A DNA stretch of 64,000 nucleotides, taken from the NCBI GenBank assembly GCA_963829585.1, contig CAWHJD010000008.1, forward strand, positions 59,553 to 123,552. Direction: 5' to 3'. The notes beneath the pieces were generated by a model that was given only the letters and a program-made list of their open reading frames with translations, was not told where the DNA came from and made no database searches. A program made the translations under genes and the position numbers. This document shows, in pieces, positions 52,579 to 61,560 of this stretch (its first letter is position 1; each line of letters begins with the position of its first letter). This DNA is from Sva-07 sp963829585 (GTDB lineage Bacteria; Actinomycetota; Acidimicrobiia; Acidimicrobiales; Ilumatobacteraceae).

Positions 52579-55512
52579 CTACTCCGTTCCCCCTGAGCGG
52601 GCGATCGCGGCACCGGAGGTGCCGAGGTATGACTCGATGACGTCCGGGTGTTCCAGGACGTCGGCTGGCGGACCGGTCGCGATGACCCGACCCTGTTCGA
52701 GCGCGAGCAGCCGGTCGGACACCTCGGACACGAACGGAATGTCGTGTTCGACGATGACCAGGCTCGCGCCCATCTCGTCACGCAACCGCCGAACGACCGG
52801 CGCCAGCGCCTCCACCTCCCGCTGGGCGATACCCGAGGTGGGTTCGTCCAACAGGATCACCGCCGGCCGGTGCGCCACGAGGCACGCCAGATCGACGACA
52901 CGACGGGTGCCGGTGGACAGCTCCCGCACGAACTTGTGGCGGTACTCGCCGAGGCCCATGAGCTCGATCAGCTCGTTGGTCCGCAGCGCCACATGGTGCT
53001 CCGAATCGACAGCCATCGGCAGGTGCAGTGCCGCGACGACCACGCTGCGGCTTCCGACGAAACGCTCCTGGGCGATCGCCAGCGTCTCCTCGACGGTGAG
53101 TTCCGGGAACAGCCGAGCGTCCTGGAACGAGCGCCCGAGCCCGAGCTCGGCACGGCCGGCTGCGCTCAGGGTGGTGATGTCGCGTCCGTTCAGGGTGATC
53201 GTTCCGGAGTTGGCGGGCGTGAAGCCGGAGATGAGGTCGAACACGGTGGTCTTGCCCGCACCGTTCGGCCCGATCACTCCGACGATCTCGCCCGGCCAGA
53301 CGTCGAAGGTCGTCTTGTCGACGGCGCGGATCCCGCCGAAGCTCACCGAGAGTTCGTGGACCGACAGGATCGGCAGCGCCGTGCGATCGGGCTCGTCGCG
53401 TACGGGCGCGTCGACATCGTGAGCCGACGGCGCTGCAGCGGAGAGGAAGACCGAACGCAGCAGGTCGGGACGTTCGAGCAGTTCCTGCGTCGGGCCATCG
53501 AACATGATCGTGCCCCGTTCCATGAAGTACGCCCGCTCGGCAACGGTGAGCGCCACGTTGACGCTCTGTTCGACGAGCACGACCGTCACACCGTCGTCGG
53601 CCATCCGCCGCACGATCGGGAGCAACTGGCCGACGACCACGGGTGCCAGACCCAGCGACAGCTCGTCGATCAACAGCACCTTCGGTCGCATCACGAAGCT
53701 CATCGCCAGGGCGAGCATCTGCTGCTGGCCGCCCGACATGTTCGCCGCCGGCAGGTCGAGTCGGTTGGCGAGCACCGGGAAGATCTCCAACACCTCGGCG
53801 GTCGCCGCCTCGACGCCGGCGGGGTCGCGCCGATTCGTCCACCCGGCGAGTTCGAGGTTCTCCCGAACGCTCAACGAGCCGAACACGCCCTGGCCACCCG
53901 GCATCTGGACGATGCCGAGTGCTGCGATCTCGTTCGGTGGGGCATGCGTGATGTCTCGTCCGTCGAGGACGATGGCGCCGCGATCGGCCTCGACGATGCC
54001 GCTGATCGCCTTGAGCAGGGTGGACTTGCCGGCACCATTGGTGCCGAGCAGCGCGACGACTTCGCCTTCGTCGAGATGGAGGTCGATGCCGTGGAGCACG
54101 GTGCGGTTGTCGTAGCCGGCCTCGACGCCGCGCAGGAGCAGGAGGTTGGTGTTGCCCTGCCGGCGGTCGTAGAGCACCTCGGACCGCGCAGCCGTCGACT
54201 GCCACACCTGGGCGATGTCGTCGTCGATCACGTCGGCCACGCTGCGCAGGATGAAGCTCCCGATCACGAACATGGGAATCAGGATGAGCATCCCGACCTC
54301 GATGCTCCAGTTGTCGGCCACCCATCCGATCATCGGAAGCACGGCGAGACCGGGGATCACCCAGAGCGATCCGATCGCGAAGCCGGTCGCCCGGGCTCTC
54401 GGTGGGATCGCGAGCGAGAGCGCAGCGAGCACGCCGGGTCCGATGATCGCCAGCGCGGCGGAGATCACGCAGTTGAGCGCCACCGCGATGTAGATGTTCG
54501 GGGCGAACGCGAATCCCGCGGACGCGACCGAGGTCAGGATCGCGATCGATGCGACGAAGCGGATGAGGCCCTTGACGTTGCCGATGAACCGTCGGGTGGC
54601 GATGCGCGCGCCGACGACGAGTCCGACGAGGGCGAACGGTTCGGAGACGGCGGCGGCGACACCTCGACCCCGTTCGTTGAGGCCGAACTTCTGGTCGTAG
54701 AGCAACGAGGCGAGCGTGACGAAACCGATCAACGACGTGGCGAGGAAGGGGAGGCTCCACCAGATCCGCTCGAGCGATTTCACCTTGTGGGCGGTACGCC
54801 AACTCTCGGCGAACGAGGGCGGCTCCTCCTCGGTGTCGATGATCTCCTGCGAGGCACCGGTGGCATGTCGCTCCCAACGACCCCGGGTCGGTTCGCGCAG
54901 TCGTGTGGCCATGACGGCGAAGATGACGGTCGGGATCACGAAGACCAGGAACGGCACGCGCCAGTCGAAGTAGTAGGCGAGCAGACCGGCGCTCAGCGGG
55001 CCGACGAACGCGCCCACGGCATTGGCCGCACGATGGAAGCTGTACACCCGCGACCGCGTCTCGACCGGGTAGTAGTCGGCGATCAGCGAGTTGTGGGTGG
55101 GATCGATGACGGCCTTGCCGAGTGACGATCCCGAGCGGGCGACCGTGAGCAGGATGAGCCCGGTCGCGAGACCCGTCATCCCCGAGAAGAAGCCCCAGGC
55201 CAAGGCTCCGAACACGACGAGGGGGATTCTGTTGGTCCGGTCGGCGTGCTGGGCGATCGGTACCTGGAGCGCGAGTGCGGCGACCGACGACAGAGCGACG
55301 ATGCCGAGGGCGGTCTGGATGTCGAGACCGAAGGCGTCGCGGATCTCGGGAAGGAGGATGCCGAACGCCGTGCGGTCCAGTTCGTCGACGGCGTTCAGGC
55401 CGAACAACACGACCAAGGGGAACGCGGCCTCGCCTCCGCAGAGGTCGCGCAGCCACTTCATGGGGTGGCGGACGCCGAACCAGAAGCTCTGCATCATGGT
55501 CGGCGTACTCAT
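52579..55512 (-). CDS. MFS transporter fused to two ABC ATPases (LivF-like and LivG-like)
   Basis: A 977-residue three-part protein. Residues 1 to about 435 form an MFS transporter of about 12 helices (VDELDRTAFGILLPEIRDAF, LADYYPVETRSRVYSFHRAA region, ADNWSIEVGMLILIP). The first ABC domain has Walker A GTNGAGKST near residue 490, signature MSGGQQQM and Walker B VLLIDELSLG (LivF-like). The second has GPNGAGKTT near 750, a weaker signature LSTGTRRV and Walker B VILLDEPTSG (LivG-like, switch His in VEHDIPF). The frame is unbroken across the joins. The ATG at 55512 overlaps the permease stop (ATGA), which fixes the start; the open frame extends further but is antisense-like. It supplies both ATPases for the fused permease upstream. 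Confidence 0.9.
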   Translation of the reverse strand: MSTPTMMQSFWFGVRHPMKWLRDLCGGEAAFPLVVLFGLNAVDELDRTAFGILLPEIRDAFGLDIQTALGIVALSSVAALALQVPIAQHADRTNRIPLVVFGALAWGFFSGMTGLATGLILLTVARSGSSLGKAVIDPTHNSLIADYYPVETRSRVYSFHRAANAVGAFVGPLSAGLLAYYFDWRVPFLVFVIPTVIFAVMATRLREPTRGRWERHATGASQEIIDTEEEPPSFAESWRTAHKVKSLERIWWSLPFLATSLIGFVTLASLLYDQKFGLNERGRGVAAAVSEPFALVGLVVGARIATRRFIGNVKGLIRFVASIAILTSVASAGFAFAPNIYIAVALNCVISAALAIIGPGVLAALSLAIPPRARATGFAIGSLWVIPGLAVLPMIGWVADNWSIEVGMLILIPMFVIGSFILRSVADVIDDDIAQVWQSTAARSEVLYDRRQGNTNLLLLRGVEAGYDNRTVLHGIDLHLDEGEVVALLGTNGAGKSTLLKAISGIVEADRGAIVLDGRDITHAPPNEIAALGIVQMPGGQGVFGSLSVRENLELAGWTNRRDPAGVEAATAEVLEIFPVLANRLDLPAANMSGGQQQMLALAMSFVMRPKVLLIDELSLGLAPVVVGQLLPIVRRMADDGVTVVLVEQSVNVALTVAERAYFMERGTIMFDGPTQELLERPDLLRSVFLSAAAPSAHDVDAPVRDEPDRTALPILSVHELSVSFGGIRAVDKTTFDVWPGEIVGVIGPNGAGKTTVFDLISGFTPANSGTITLNGRDITTLSAAGRAELGLGRSFQDARLFPELTVEETLAIAQERFVGSRSVVVAALHLPMAVDSEHHVALRTNELIELMGLGEYRHKFVRELSTGTRRVVDLACLVAHRPAVILLDEPTSGIAQREVEALAPVVRRLRDEMGASLVIVEHDIPFVSEVSDRLLALEQGRVIATGPPADVLEHPDVIESYLGTSGAAIARSGGTE

Positions 55513-57629
55513 ACGGGGGCTCGATCCTCGAGGTCGTCGCTCTGGTCCGCAGCGCCGGGCTGTTCGGCGCCCTCGATCCGTCCGGTGTCGGTCGCCGGCT
55601 CGACGGTGATCGTGTCGGACGGCGATGCTGCGTTGCGTCGGAGGATCAGCGTCACCAGGCGGTCGCGGATCCTGATGACGAGGCTCGCGAGGCCGCCGGG
55701 AATGATCAGCAGTACGACCAGCACCCCGATCGCGGACGACAGCAGGCGCCATTCGGGTGACGTGATGAACCACTCGCTGCCTCGTAGGAACACGGCGCCG
55801 AGCACCCCGCCGAACAGCGACCCGAGCCCGCCGACCACGGCTGCGGTGAACACGTTGAGGCTCTCCTGGGCGGTGTAGCTGGTGAGGTCGAAGCTCTGGC
55901 TGAGGTGGACGAACAGCCCGCCGGCCACTCCGGCAACGGCCCCCGACAGGGTGAACGCGGTGAGCTTGACCGGTACGGGCGACACCGAGAACGCCTGGGC
56001 GGCGAGTTCGTTCTCCCGCATCGCGACGATCGCCCGGCCGGCGCGACTGTGGCGGACGCCGCGAAGCGCCACGAAGACCAGTGCGAGCACGACGAGCGTG
56101 AACACGTAGAAACGCGTCGGCGTGGAGATGTCGATGCGGCCGAACAGTGGGAGTCGCTCGACGCGCTCCTGGGGGATCCAGCCGAAGAACTGGCGATTCA
56201 GGAACCACGAGTTCACGGCGAGAGCGAAGACCAAGGTGGTCACGGCCAGGTAGAGCCCTCGGAGCCGGAGCGCGGGAAGGCCCACCACGAAGGCGGCCGC
56301 AGCACCGGCTGCACCCCCGGCGAGCAGCGCGAGGCTGATGTCGACATTCCAGGTGATCGTGCACTTCGCGCTGACAGCTGCGCCGATCGCAACGAAGGCC
56401 ATCTGGCCGAGTGAGATCTGCCCGGCCCAACCCGAGAGCACTACCAACGAGAGCCCGATGACGGCGAAGACGGCCACGGCGGTCGCCTTGATGATCTGGT
56501 CGGTGCGCAGCATGATCGGGATGACGGCGAGGCCGATGACGATCAGCGTCGCCGTCCCCCAGCGCATGAGGCGGACCAAGGGAAGCCTCGCCACGGCGGG
56601 CTGGAGTGGACGGACCTCGTCGGCGAGGCGCCACCCGGCTGCCTCGTCGCGATCGGCCCGACCGTACTGGCGGCGCTGGAGGAGCAGGGCGACGAGGACA
56701 GCGGCGCCGATGATCGGCATCACCAACAGCGGGGTGCTCGCGTTCCACGCGACGCCGTACTCGAGGATGCCGAGTGCGACCGCAGAGGTGGCGACCGTCG
56801 GCAGGTGCCGGAGACGCCCGATGACGAGCGCCGCGAGGGCTTGCACGAGCGCGGTCAGGCTGAGCGCGGCGCCGAGGGGCACGCCGAGGATGCCGGCGCG
56901 GAGGAACAGCGCGAGGAACGACAGTCCTGCCGCGATCGCCCACACGAGCGTCGACAGCCAGGCGACCGGAATGCCGAGCATCAACGCTCGTTCGCTGCGC
57001 TCCGCCGAGCCGCGGATCGCGGTGCCGATCCGCGTCGATCCGAGGAACAGGGCGACGCCGATCATGGCGATCGGCGCAACGATCAGCGCGATGAGGTCAT
57101 TGGCCGACAGGATGAAGGAGCCGACGGTGACCTTCCAGTCGACCGGTGGCGGAATCCGTTGTGACGCAGCACTCTGGTCCCACATTCTCGGGACGAGCAG
57201 CGCGAAGGCCGCGAGCAGTTGCGTGATGCCGATGGTGGCCACGGTGAGCACGAGTCGGGATGCCCGTGCGAATCGACGTACGAACGCCAGCTCGACGATC
57301 GCGCCGAGTGCCACGGCTGCCGCGAGACCGACGCCGAACCCGAGTAGGTACGGCAGCCCCGAGAACACGATGAGCCCGACGGCGAGCGACGTCGGGACGA
57401 AGCCGAGGTCGGCCTGCGCGAAGTTGATCACCCGATTGGCGCGGTAGACGAGCGCCATACCGACGGCGAGGAGAGCGATCAGCAGCCCGAGGACGACGCC
57501 GCGAATCCACGCGCCCGCAGGCATGCCGAAGAAGAGGAGTTGCACGGCCACGAGCCCGACGGCCGGCGCGAACTGGCCTGCCGAGCGTTTGAAGTTCGCG
57601 GCTCCCCAGCCACTGAAGGACACCCCCAT
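55509..57629 (-). CDS. LivH-LivM fused ABC permease
   Basis: About 706 residues with two Liv permeases in one unbroken chain. The LivH half has RGVVLGLLIALLAVGMALVY and VINFAQADLGF; the LivM half has LSGWAGQISLGQMAFVAIGA, ALRLRGLYLAVTTLVFALA and AIVAMRENELAAQAFSV (coupling region). It ends in a basic tail. The start is uncertain: ATG 57629, a GTG at 57623 with AGGGA 7 bases upstream, or GTG 57680. It is the first gene of the operon permease, MFS-ATPases, binding protein. Together these make a complete importer, but the ligand is not known. Confidence 0.9.
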   Translation of the reverse strand: MGVSFSGWGAANFKRSAGQFAPAVGLVAVQLLFFGMPAGAWIRGVVLGLLIALLAVGMALVYRANRVINFAQADLGFVPTSLAVGLIVFSGLPYLLGFGVGLAAAVALGAIVELAFVRRFARASRLVLTVATIGITQLLAAFALLVPRMWDQSAASQRIPPPVDWKVTVGSFILSANDLIALIVAPIAMIGVALFLGSTRIGTAIRGSAERSERALMLGIPVAWLSTLVWAIAAGLSFLALFLRAGILGVPLGAALSLTALVQALAALVIGRLRHLPTVATSAVALGILEYGVAWNASTPLLVMPIIGAAVLVALLLQRRQYGRADRDEAAGWRLADEVRPLQPAVARLPLVRLMRWGTATLIVIGLAVIPIMLRTDQIIKATAVAVFAVIGLSLVVLSGWAGQISLGQMAFVAIGAAVSAKCTITWNVDISLALLAGGAAGAAAAFVVGLPALRLRGLYLAVTTLVFALAVNSWFLNRQFFGWIPQERVERLPLFGRIDISTPTRFYVFTLVVLALVFVALRGVRHSRAGRAIVAMRENELAAQAFSVSPVPVKLTAFTLSGAVAGVAGGLFVHLSQSFDLTSYTAQESLNVFTAAVVGGLGSLFGGVLGAVFLRGSEWFITSPEWRLLSSAIGVLVVLLIIPGGLASLVIRIRDRLVTLILRRNAASPSDTITVEPATDTGRIEGAEQPGAADQSDDLEDRAPV

Positions 57630-57727
57630 GTCCCTGCGCAACCTAGCCGGACGAGAACGACCAGCGAGGCATCGCGGCACGCCTCGATCGCGCCGCCGTC
57701 ACGTTGGGCCCGGCACCGTGTGACGGG

Positions 57728-59087
57728 TCAGGAGGGGAGGGCGGAGTCGTCGACCCAGCTGCCGTGGAAGCCGAACGGCACGCGCTGCGGCAGATGGATC
57801 CTCGCGACCGGATCGGAACCTGGCGCAGAGGCATCGAGGATGACGAGGTCGGACGAGTCCGTCGGCGGCGTCGTAGACGAAACCGATCGCCCAGCCTTCG
57901 TCCTCGCCGGCAGCGTCGTCGTCCTGGACGAAGACGAACTCGCCCGGGAACGACTCCGGCCCGAGGTCGTAGCTGGCCTGCGAGCCCGTCGTGAGATCCC
58001 ACTTGACGACGACGCCGGCATCGATCAGCGTGCCCTCGCCGTCGCGTGGTGCGACTCCCCAGCCGTAGCGGTGCTGCAGCCCGACCACGCGGTCGTCGAC
58101 ACGCGGGAAGCCGTGCGGGACCTCGTCGAGCTGCTGCTCGCTGACCGCACCGGAGGCCATGTCGAACGTCCACCGATGCAGGAACGACGGTGTTCCCTGC
58201 TCCATCGAACCCTTCCACATCGTCTCGTGGCGCCCGACGTCGCAGATGACCTTGTCGCCGTCGACGTAGGCGTTGAGGGGATGGAACACGTAGCAGGGGT
58301 CGACCTCGAACCAACGGATGTCGGCGTTGGTGCCCATCCGCGGCACGATGCCGATGCGGGCGCCGTAGTTGTCGTCCCACCCGAGCGGAGCCTCCGGGTT
58401 CGACAGGTTGAACACCACCGGCAGGTCCATGAAGATCGCGTGGTCGCGGGTGATCATGAAGTCGTGCATCATCGTGCCCTGGGGGACCTCGATCGGCGCG
58501 GAGTGGACGAGCGCGCCGCTGGCATCGAGCACGTGGTAGGTGAGGAACGGCGGCAGGGGCGAGTAGCCGAAGAAGTGCAGCTCACCGGTCTCGGGGCACA
58601 GCTTCGGGTGAGCGGTGAACGCCGTCGTGAGCTTGCCACCGAAGTCGTCGTACCCGAGCGTGTCGAGCTCGGGGCTCAGCTCGTACGGGAGATGACCCTC
58701 CTCGAGCGCCCAGATGCGTCCGGCATGCGCGAGCACGTGGGTGTTCGCCGCACTCGCCGTGGGATCGAACATCGCTTCGGGATCCGTCGCTTCGAGACCC
58801 TTCTCGAGCTTGGTGGTCTGTACGAAGCGGTTGCGGTACCACTCGGCCTTGCCGCCGTCGAGGCGGACGCCGTGCACCATTCCGTCACCGAAGAACCAGT
58901 GCCCGGCCGTGCCCGATTGCGGGTTGGATCCGTTGCGCAGGTAGCGGCCCGACAGTGACGGCGGGATCGACCCCGTGACCCGGAGGTTCATGTCTGTGAC
59001 TTCGTTCAGAACCGGCGCGAAATTCCCTTTGAGGAAGAACGGCGTTTCGTCAGCGTCGGTTCGAGGGTTGGCATCGAGATCTGTCAT
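57728..59087 (-). CDS. carotenoid oxygenase family protein (single +1 frameshift)
   Basis: About 453 residues of a retinal-pigment-epithelium-65-like dioxygenase. All four iron-binding histidines are seen: in FTAHPKLCPETG, in MMHDFMITRDH, in VFHPLNAYVDGD and, after the frame step, in GFHGSWVDD. The family opening RYLRNGSNPQSG and WFFGDGMVHGV are present. The frame moves +1 near 57865; omitting one C (GGA-C-TCG) gives DGSSDLVILDASAPG. It cleaves a double bond in a carotenoid, stilbene or lignin-type substrate. It is divergent from the NTF2-like gene. Confidence 0.9.
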
Positions 59088-59164
59088 CGTCGGAGTCTGA
59101 CAGACAGCGGATCGCCCATCGAGAGCTGGACGGTCGAGCAACATTGACCGTTGAGGGAGATTTC

Positions 59165-60163
59165 ATGCAGGTGACACCCGAGTCGTTCGTCGACACCTAT
59201 CTGGCGGAGGTCGCCGCGGCGCCGCTTGGCGCGGCAACCGATGTCTCCCGACTCGTGCTGGAGCCGTGTGGTCTCGATGCCGCCGGCATGGTGACGGCGA
59301 TCAGCGATCCGAGGCTCGGCCGACTCGGCATCCCGATGCTGGCCGATTTCATGGCGCCCGACGGATCGATCTACTTCGACGCGATCTTCGGTGCGTACCA
59401 CGGCCAGGCCGCGATCCGGGCATGGCTCGTACCGGCCATGGCCGAGATCGAGTTCATCGACTTCGTGCCGATGGCAGGATCCGTCTACTTCGACGACGGT
59501 GAAGGGGAATCGTCGCTCGACGAGTGGCAGATGGTCGCGAACATGGGGGACGAGAAGATCCCACTGTCACGAGGCGTCAGCGTCCGGCGTCACCGCGATG
59601 GCTGGATCACCTGGGCGTGCGACGTCTACGACACCGCGGCATTCCGCCAACCGCCGCCACCCGAGATGGAGATCGAAGCGGCGCCACTGCCGCCGTACCC
59701 GCAGGTCGACTGGCCGGTCCACGAGGGTCCGACCGCGCTCGCCCTGAGCGCGCGTGCCAACGATTGGGCGTCGGATTCCGGCGAGGTCATCGGCGAGGCA
59801 GACACTGTCGCCGATCGTCCGAGCGGGCTCGACCACCACGAGATGCTCGCAGTGCTCACGAACATCTCGACCGCCGCCGAGGTGGAGCGCACGACGATGC
59901 TGTTCCATCCGACCGACTCGCGGTTCTTCGATCCGCTCCGCGGCGAACTGCGCGGTCAGGCGTCGATTCGTGCGGGACTGGCCGGGGTCGCGCCGCGGCT
60001 CGGCGGCGCCGGCGTCGAGCCGGTCGGGCCGTTGCTGTTCGACGGAACGACCGCAGTGCAGGAATGGGTTCAGGGAGCAGTTCGAGGCACGAGTGTCCGA
60101 CGGTTTGCCGACGGGTGGATCGTCGACGCCGCGGACTACTTCGACACCGCGGTGCCGGCCTGA
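59165..60163 (+). CDS. protein with two NTF2/SnoaL-like domains
   Basis: A 332-residue protein that reads as two similar halves. The first (about 45-165) has DGSIYFDAIFGAYHGQAAIR and DGWITWACDVYDTA; the second (about 225-332) repeats the pattern with DSRFFDPLRGELRGQASIR and DGWIVDAADYFDTA. Each half matches the small cone-shaped NTF2 fold with the 'FxDPxxGxxxGxxxIR' style signature. The catalytic residues are not identifiable. The ATG at 59165 follows GAGGGAG. It converges with the kinase-like gene. Confidence 0.72.
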   Translation: MQVTPESFVDTYLAEVAAAPLGAATDVSRLVLEPCGLDAAGMVTAISDPRLGRLGIPMLADFMAPDGSIYFDAIFGAYHGQAAIRAWLVPAMAEIEFIDFVPMAGSVYFDDGEGESSLDEWQMVANMGDEKIPLSRGVSVRRHRDGWITWACDVYDTAAFRQPPPPEMEIEAAPLPPYPQVDWPVHEGPTALALSARANDWASDSGEVIGEADTVADRPSGLDHHEMLAVLTNISTAAEVERTTMLFHPTDSRFFDPLRGELRGQASIRAGLAGVAPRLGGAGVEPVGPLLFDGTTAVQEWVQGAVRGTSVRRFADGWIVDAADYFDTAVPA

Positions 60164-60176
60164 CGTCGCCGCTCCG

Positions 60177-61241
60177 TCAGGACGCCGGCTCGTAGCCGAA
60201 GTCGACGCCGACGTCGAGGTCGTCGAGGGCGGTGAAGGTGCGGTGCACGAGCGCGTCGAAGAGGGCAACACCACGATCGTTCGCCGGGTCGATCGTCAGC
60301 AGGCTGGCGCCGAACGACGCGGCATAGAACATGAGGCCTTCGCGGTACCCCTGCCAGACCACATCGACCGTCACTGCATCGCTCGAGACTCCGAGGCGAT
60401 GGAGTGCGGCGACGTAGCGCTCGATCAGGACCCGGTCGTGCTCGCGGCGCATCGGCACGGTGAGGTTGTTGGCGCAGAAGTACACGACGTCGGTCTGGCC
60501 AGGCGCGCGCATGGAGAGCTGCCAGTCGATCACGGCGACCGAGCCGTCGTCGGCGAAGAACAAGTTGTCGAGGCGGTAGTCGCCGTGCACCAGCGTGGTG
60601 GGAACGTCGAAATGCCGCTCTATCCACTCCGGAATCTCCCCGACGAAACGTTCGCACCATCGCAGGCACCGCTCGGGGAGCGCGTCGCCGTACCGCTCGA
60701 GGAAGATCGGCCACCCGAGCTCGAACATCGGACCGATGGCGAGAACCTGCGGATCGTCGAGCCCCGGCATCCACGACAATTCGTGCAGGAGCGGCTGTTC
60801 GTACCACGCGGCGTGGAACTCGGCCAGCGTGTCGATGGCGCGCTCGGCCTGATCGAGCGTCGCGCCTGCGACGTGGTCGCCGGCCACGGCAGGGGAGAGG
60901 TCCTCGAGAACGAGACACGGTGGCTCGGCGATGTTCACGAGCGCGGCGGGAACTCGGATCTGCATGAGTGGTGCGAGTTCGGCGTAGAACCGGTGCTCGC
61001 GTTCCCACACCCGCGACATCTCGCCGATCGTCCGTCCGCCCGGGTCGGACGTCGGCAGTTTCACGATCACGGAGGTCGGCGCCGCCTCGTCGGTCGACTC
61101 GATGCGGACACGGGCGAGTTGACCCATGAAGCCCTCGCCCGCAGCGATCGGCTGAACATCGATCGAGTCGATCTCGACGCCGAGCGCTTCGGCCATCCAC
61201 GTTGCGGTGACGTCGTCCAGCGTGCGAGGAGTGGAGGTCAT
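60177..61241 (-). CDS. phosphotransferase enzyme family protein (APH/choline-kinase-like)
   Basis: A 354-residue kinase-fold protein. The catalytic loop HGDYRLDNLFF (Brenner motif) and the metal-binding VIDWQLSMRAPG, with W in place of the usual G/F, are clear; the N-lobe has SVIVKLPTSDPGGR with the ATP-binding lysine. It resembles the acyl-CoA-dehydrogenase-linked APH proteins (ACAD10/11-type) and ecdysteroid-kinase-like groups. It phosphorylates a small hydroxyl-containing molecule. The ATG at 61241 is used. Confidence 0.86.
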   Translation of the reverse strand: MTSTPRTLDDVTATWMAEALGVEIDSIDVQPIAAGEGFMGQLARVRIESTDEAAPTSVIVKLPTSDPGGRTIGEMSRVWEREHRFYAELAPLMQIRVPAALVNIAEPPCLVLEDLSPAVAGDHVAGATLDQAERAIDTLAEFHAAWYEQPLLHELSWMPGLDDPQVLAIGPMFELGWPIFLERYGDALPERCLRWCERFVGEIPEWIERHFDVPTTLVHGDYRLDNLFFADDGSVAVIDWQLSMRAPGQTDVVYFCANNLTVPMRREHDRVLIERYVAALHRLGVSSDAVTVDVVWQGYREGLMFYAASFGASLLTIDPANDRGVALFDALVHRTFTALDDLDVGVDFGYEPAS

Positions 61242-61253
61242 CGCCAGAAACTA

Positions 61254-61300
61254 GACCGTTCGGCCCGGTCCCGGCGGACCGACGTTCCCCCCGAACGGTC
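61254..61300. promoter_or_regulatory. 10-bp inverted repeat upstream of kinase-like gene
   Basis: Arms GACCGTTCGG (61254-61263) and CCGAACGGTC (61291-61300) are perfect, with 27 bases between. They lie between the kinase-like start (61241) and the stop of the small ORF at 61313. This could be a terminator for the small ORF or an operator for the kinase gene. Confidence 0.45.
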
Positions 61301-61312
61301 GGCCGTCGGACG

Positions 61313-61435
61313 TCAGTATCGGTTGAGCTTGATGGGGGTCTGACGCGGAGGCGTCGGCTTGACCGGTGTCGACTTGGCCGGCGTGGCCTTCATGGGTGGG
61401 CGATCGAACGAGATGGTTGTCGGAAGCGTTGCCAT
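61313..61435 (-). CDS. 40-residue Pro/Thr/Lys-rich small ORF
   Basis: An ATG at 61435 opens a 40-residue frame (MATLPTTISFDRPPMKAT ... PRQTPIKLNRY) to a stop at 61313. The composition is low complexity with a repeating TP/KP pattern (TPAKSTPVKPTPP), a net positive charge and no cysteine. No strong ribosome site is seen. It may be a real small basic protein between the kinase-like gene and the divergent nitroreductase. I do not recognise a family. Confidence 0.4.
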   Translation of the reverse strand: MATLPTTISFDRPPMKATPAKSTPVKPTPPRQTPIKLNRY

Positions 61436-61560
61436 GTCGCCGAAGCTACGTACCGGTTGTTGCCGTACGATTTCGGAGCAGTGAACGCAGAGTGAGCGTC
61501 GATCGAGTGCGGTCGGCTTCGGCGTCGTCCTGGTGGATCAGGCCTCGTTACGTTGAGTCG

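Noticed and set aside
52648..55125. 825-residue antisense frame over the MFS-ATPase gene
   Set aside because: Same reason: low-complexity charged sequence opposite a well-supported gene.
55513..56943. Extension of the MFS-ATPase frame to a 1454-residue protein
   Set aside because: The extra 477 residues are out-of-frame shadow of the permease, and the ATG at 55512 with ATGA overlap is a natural start.
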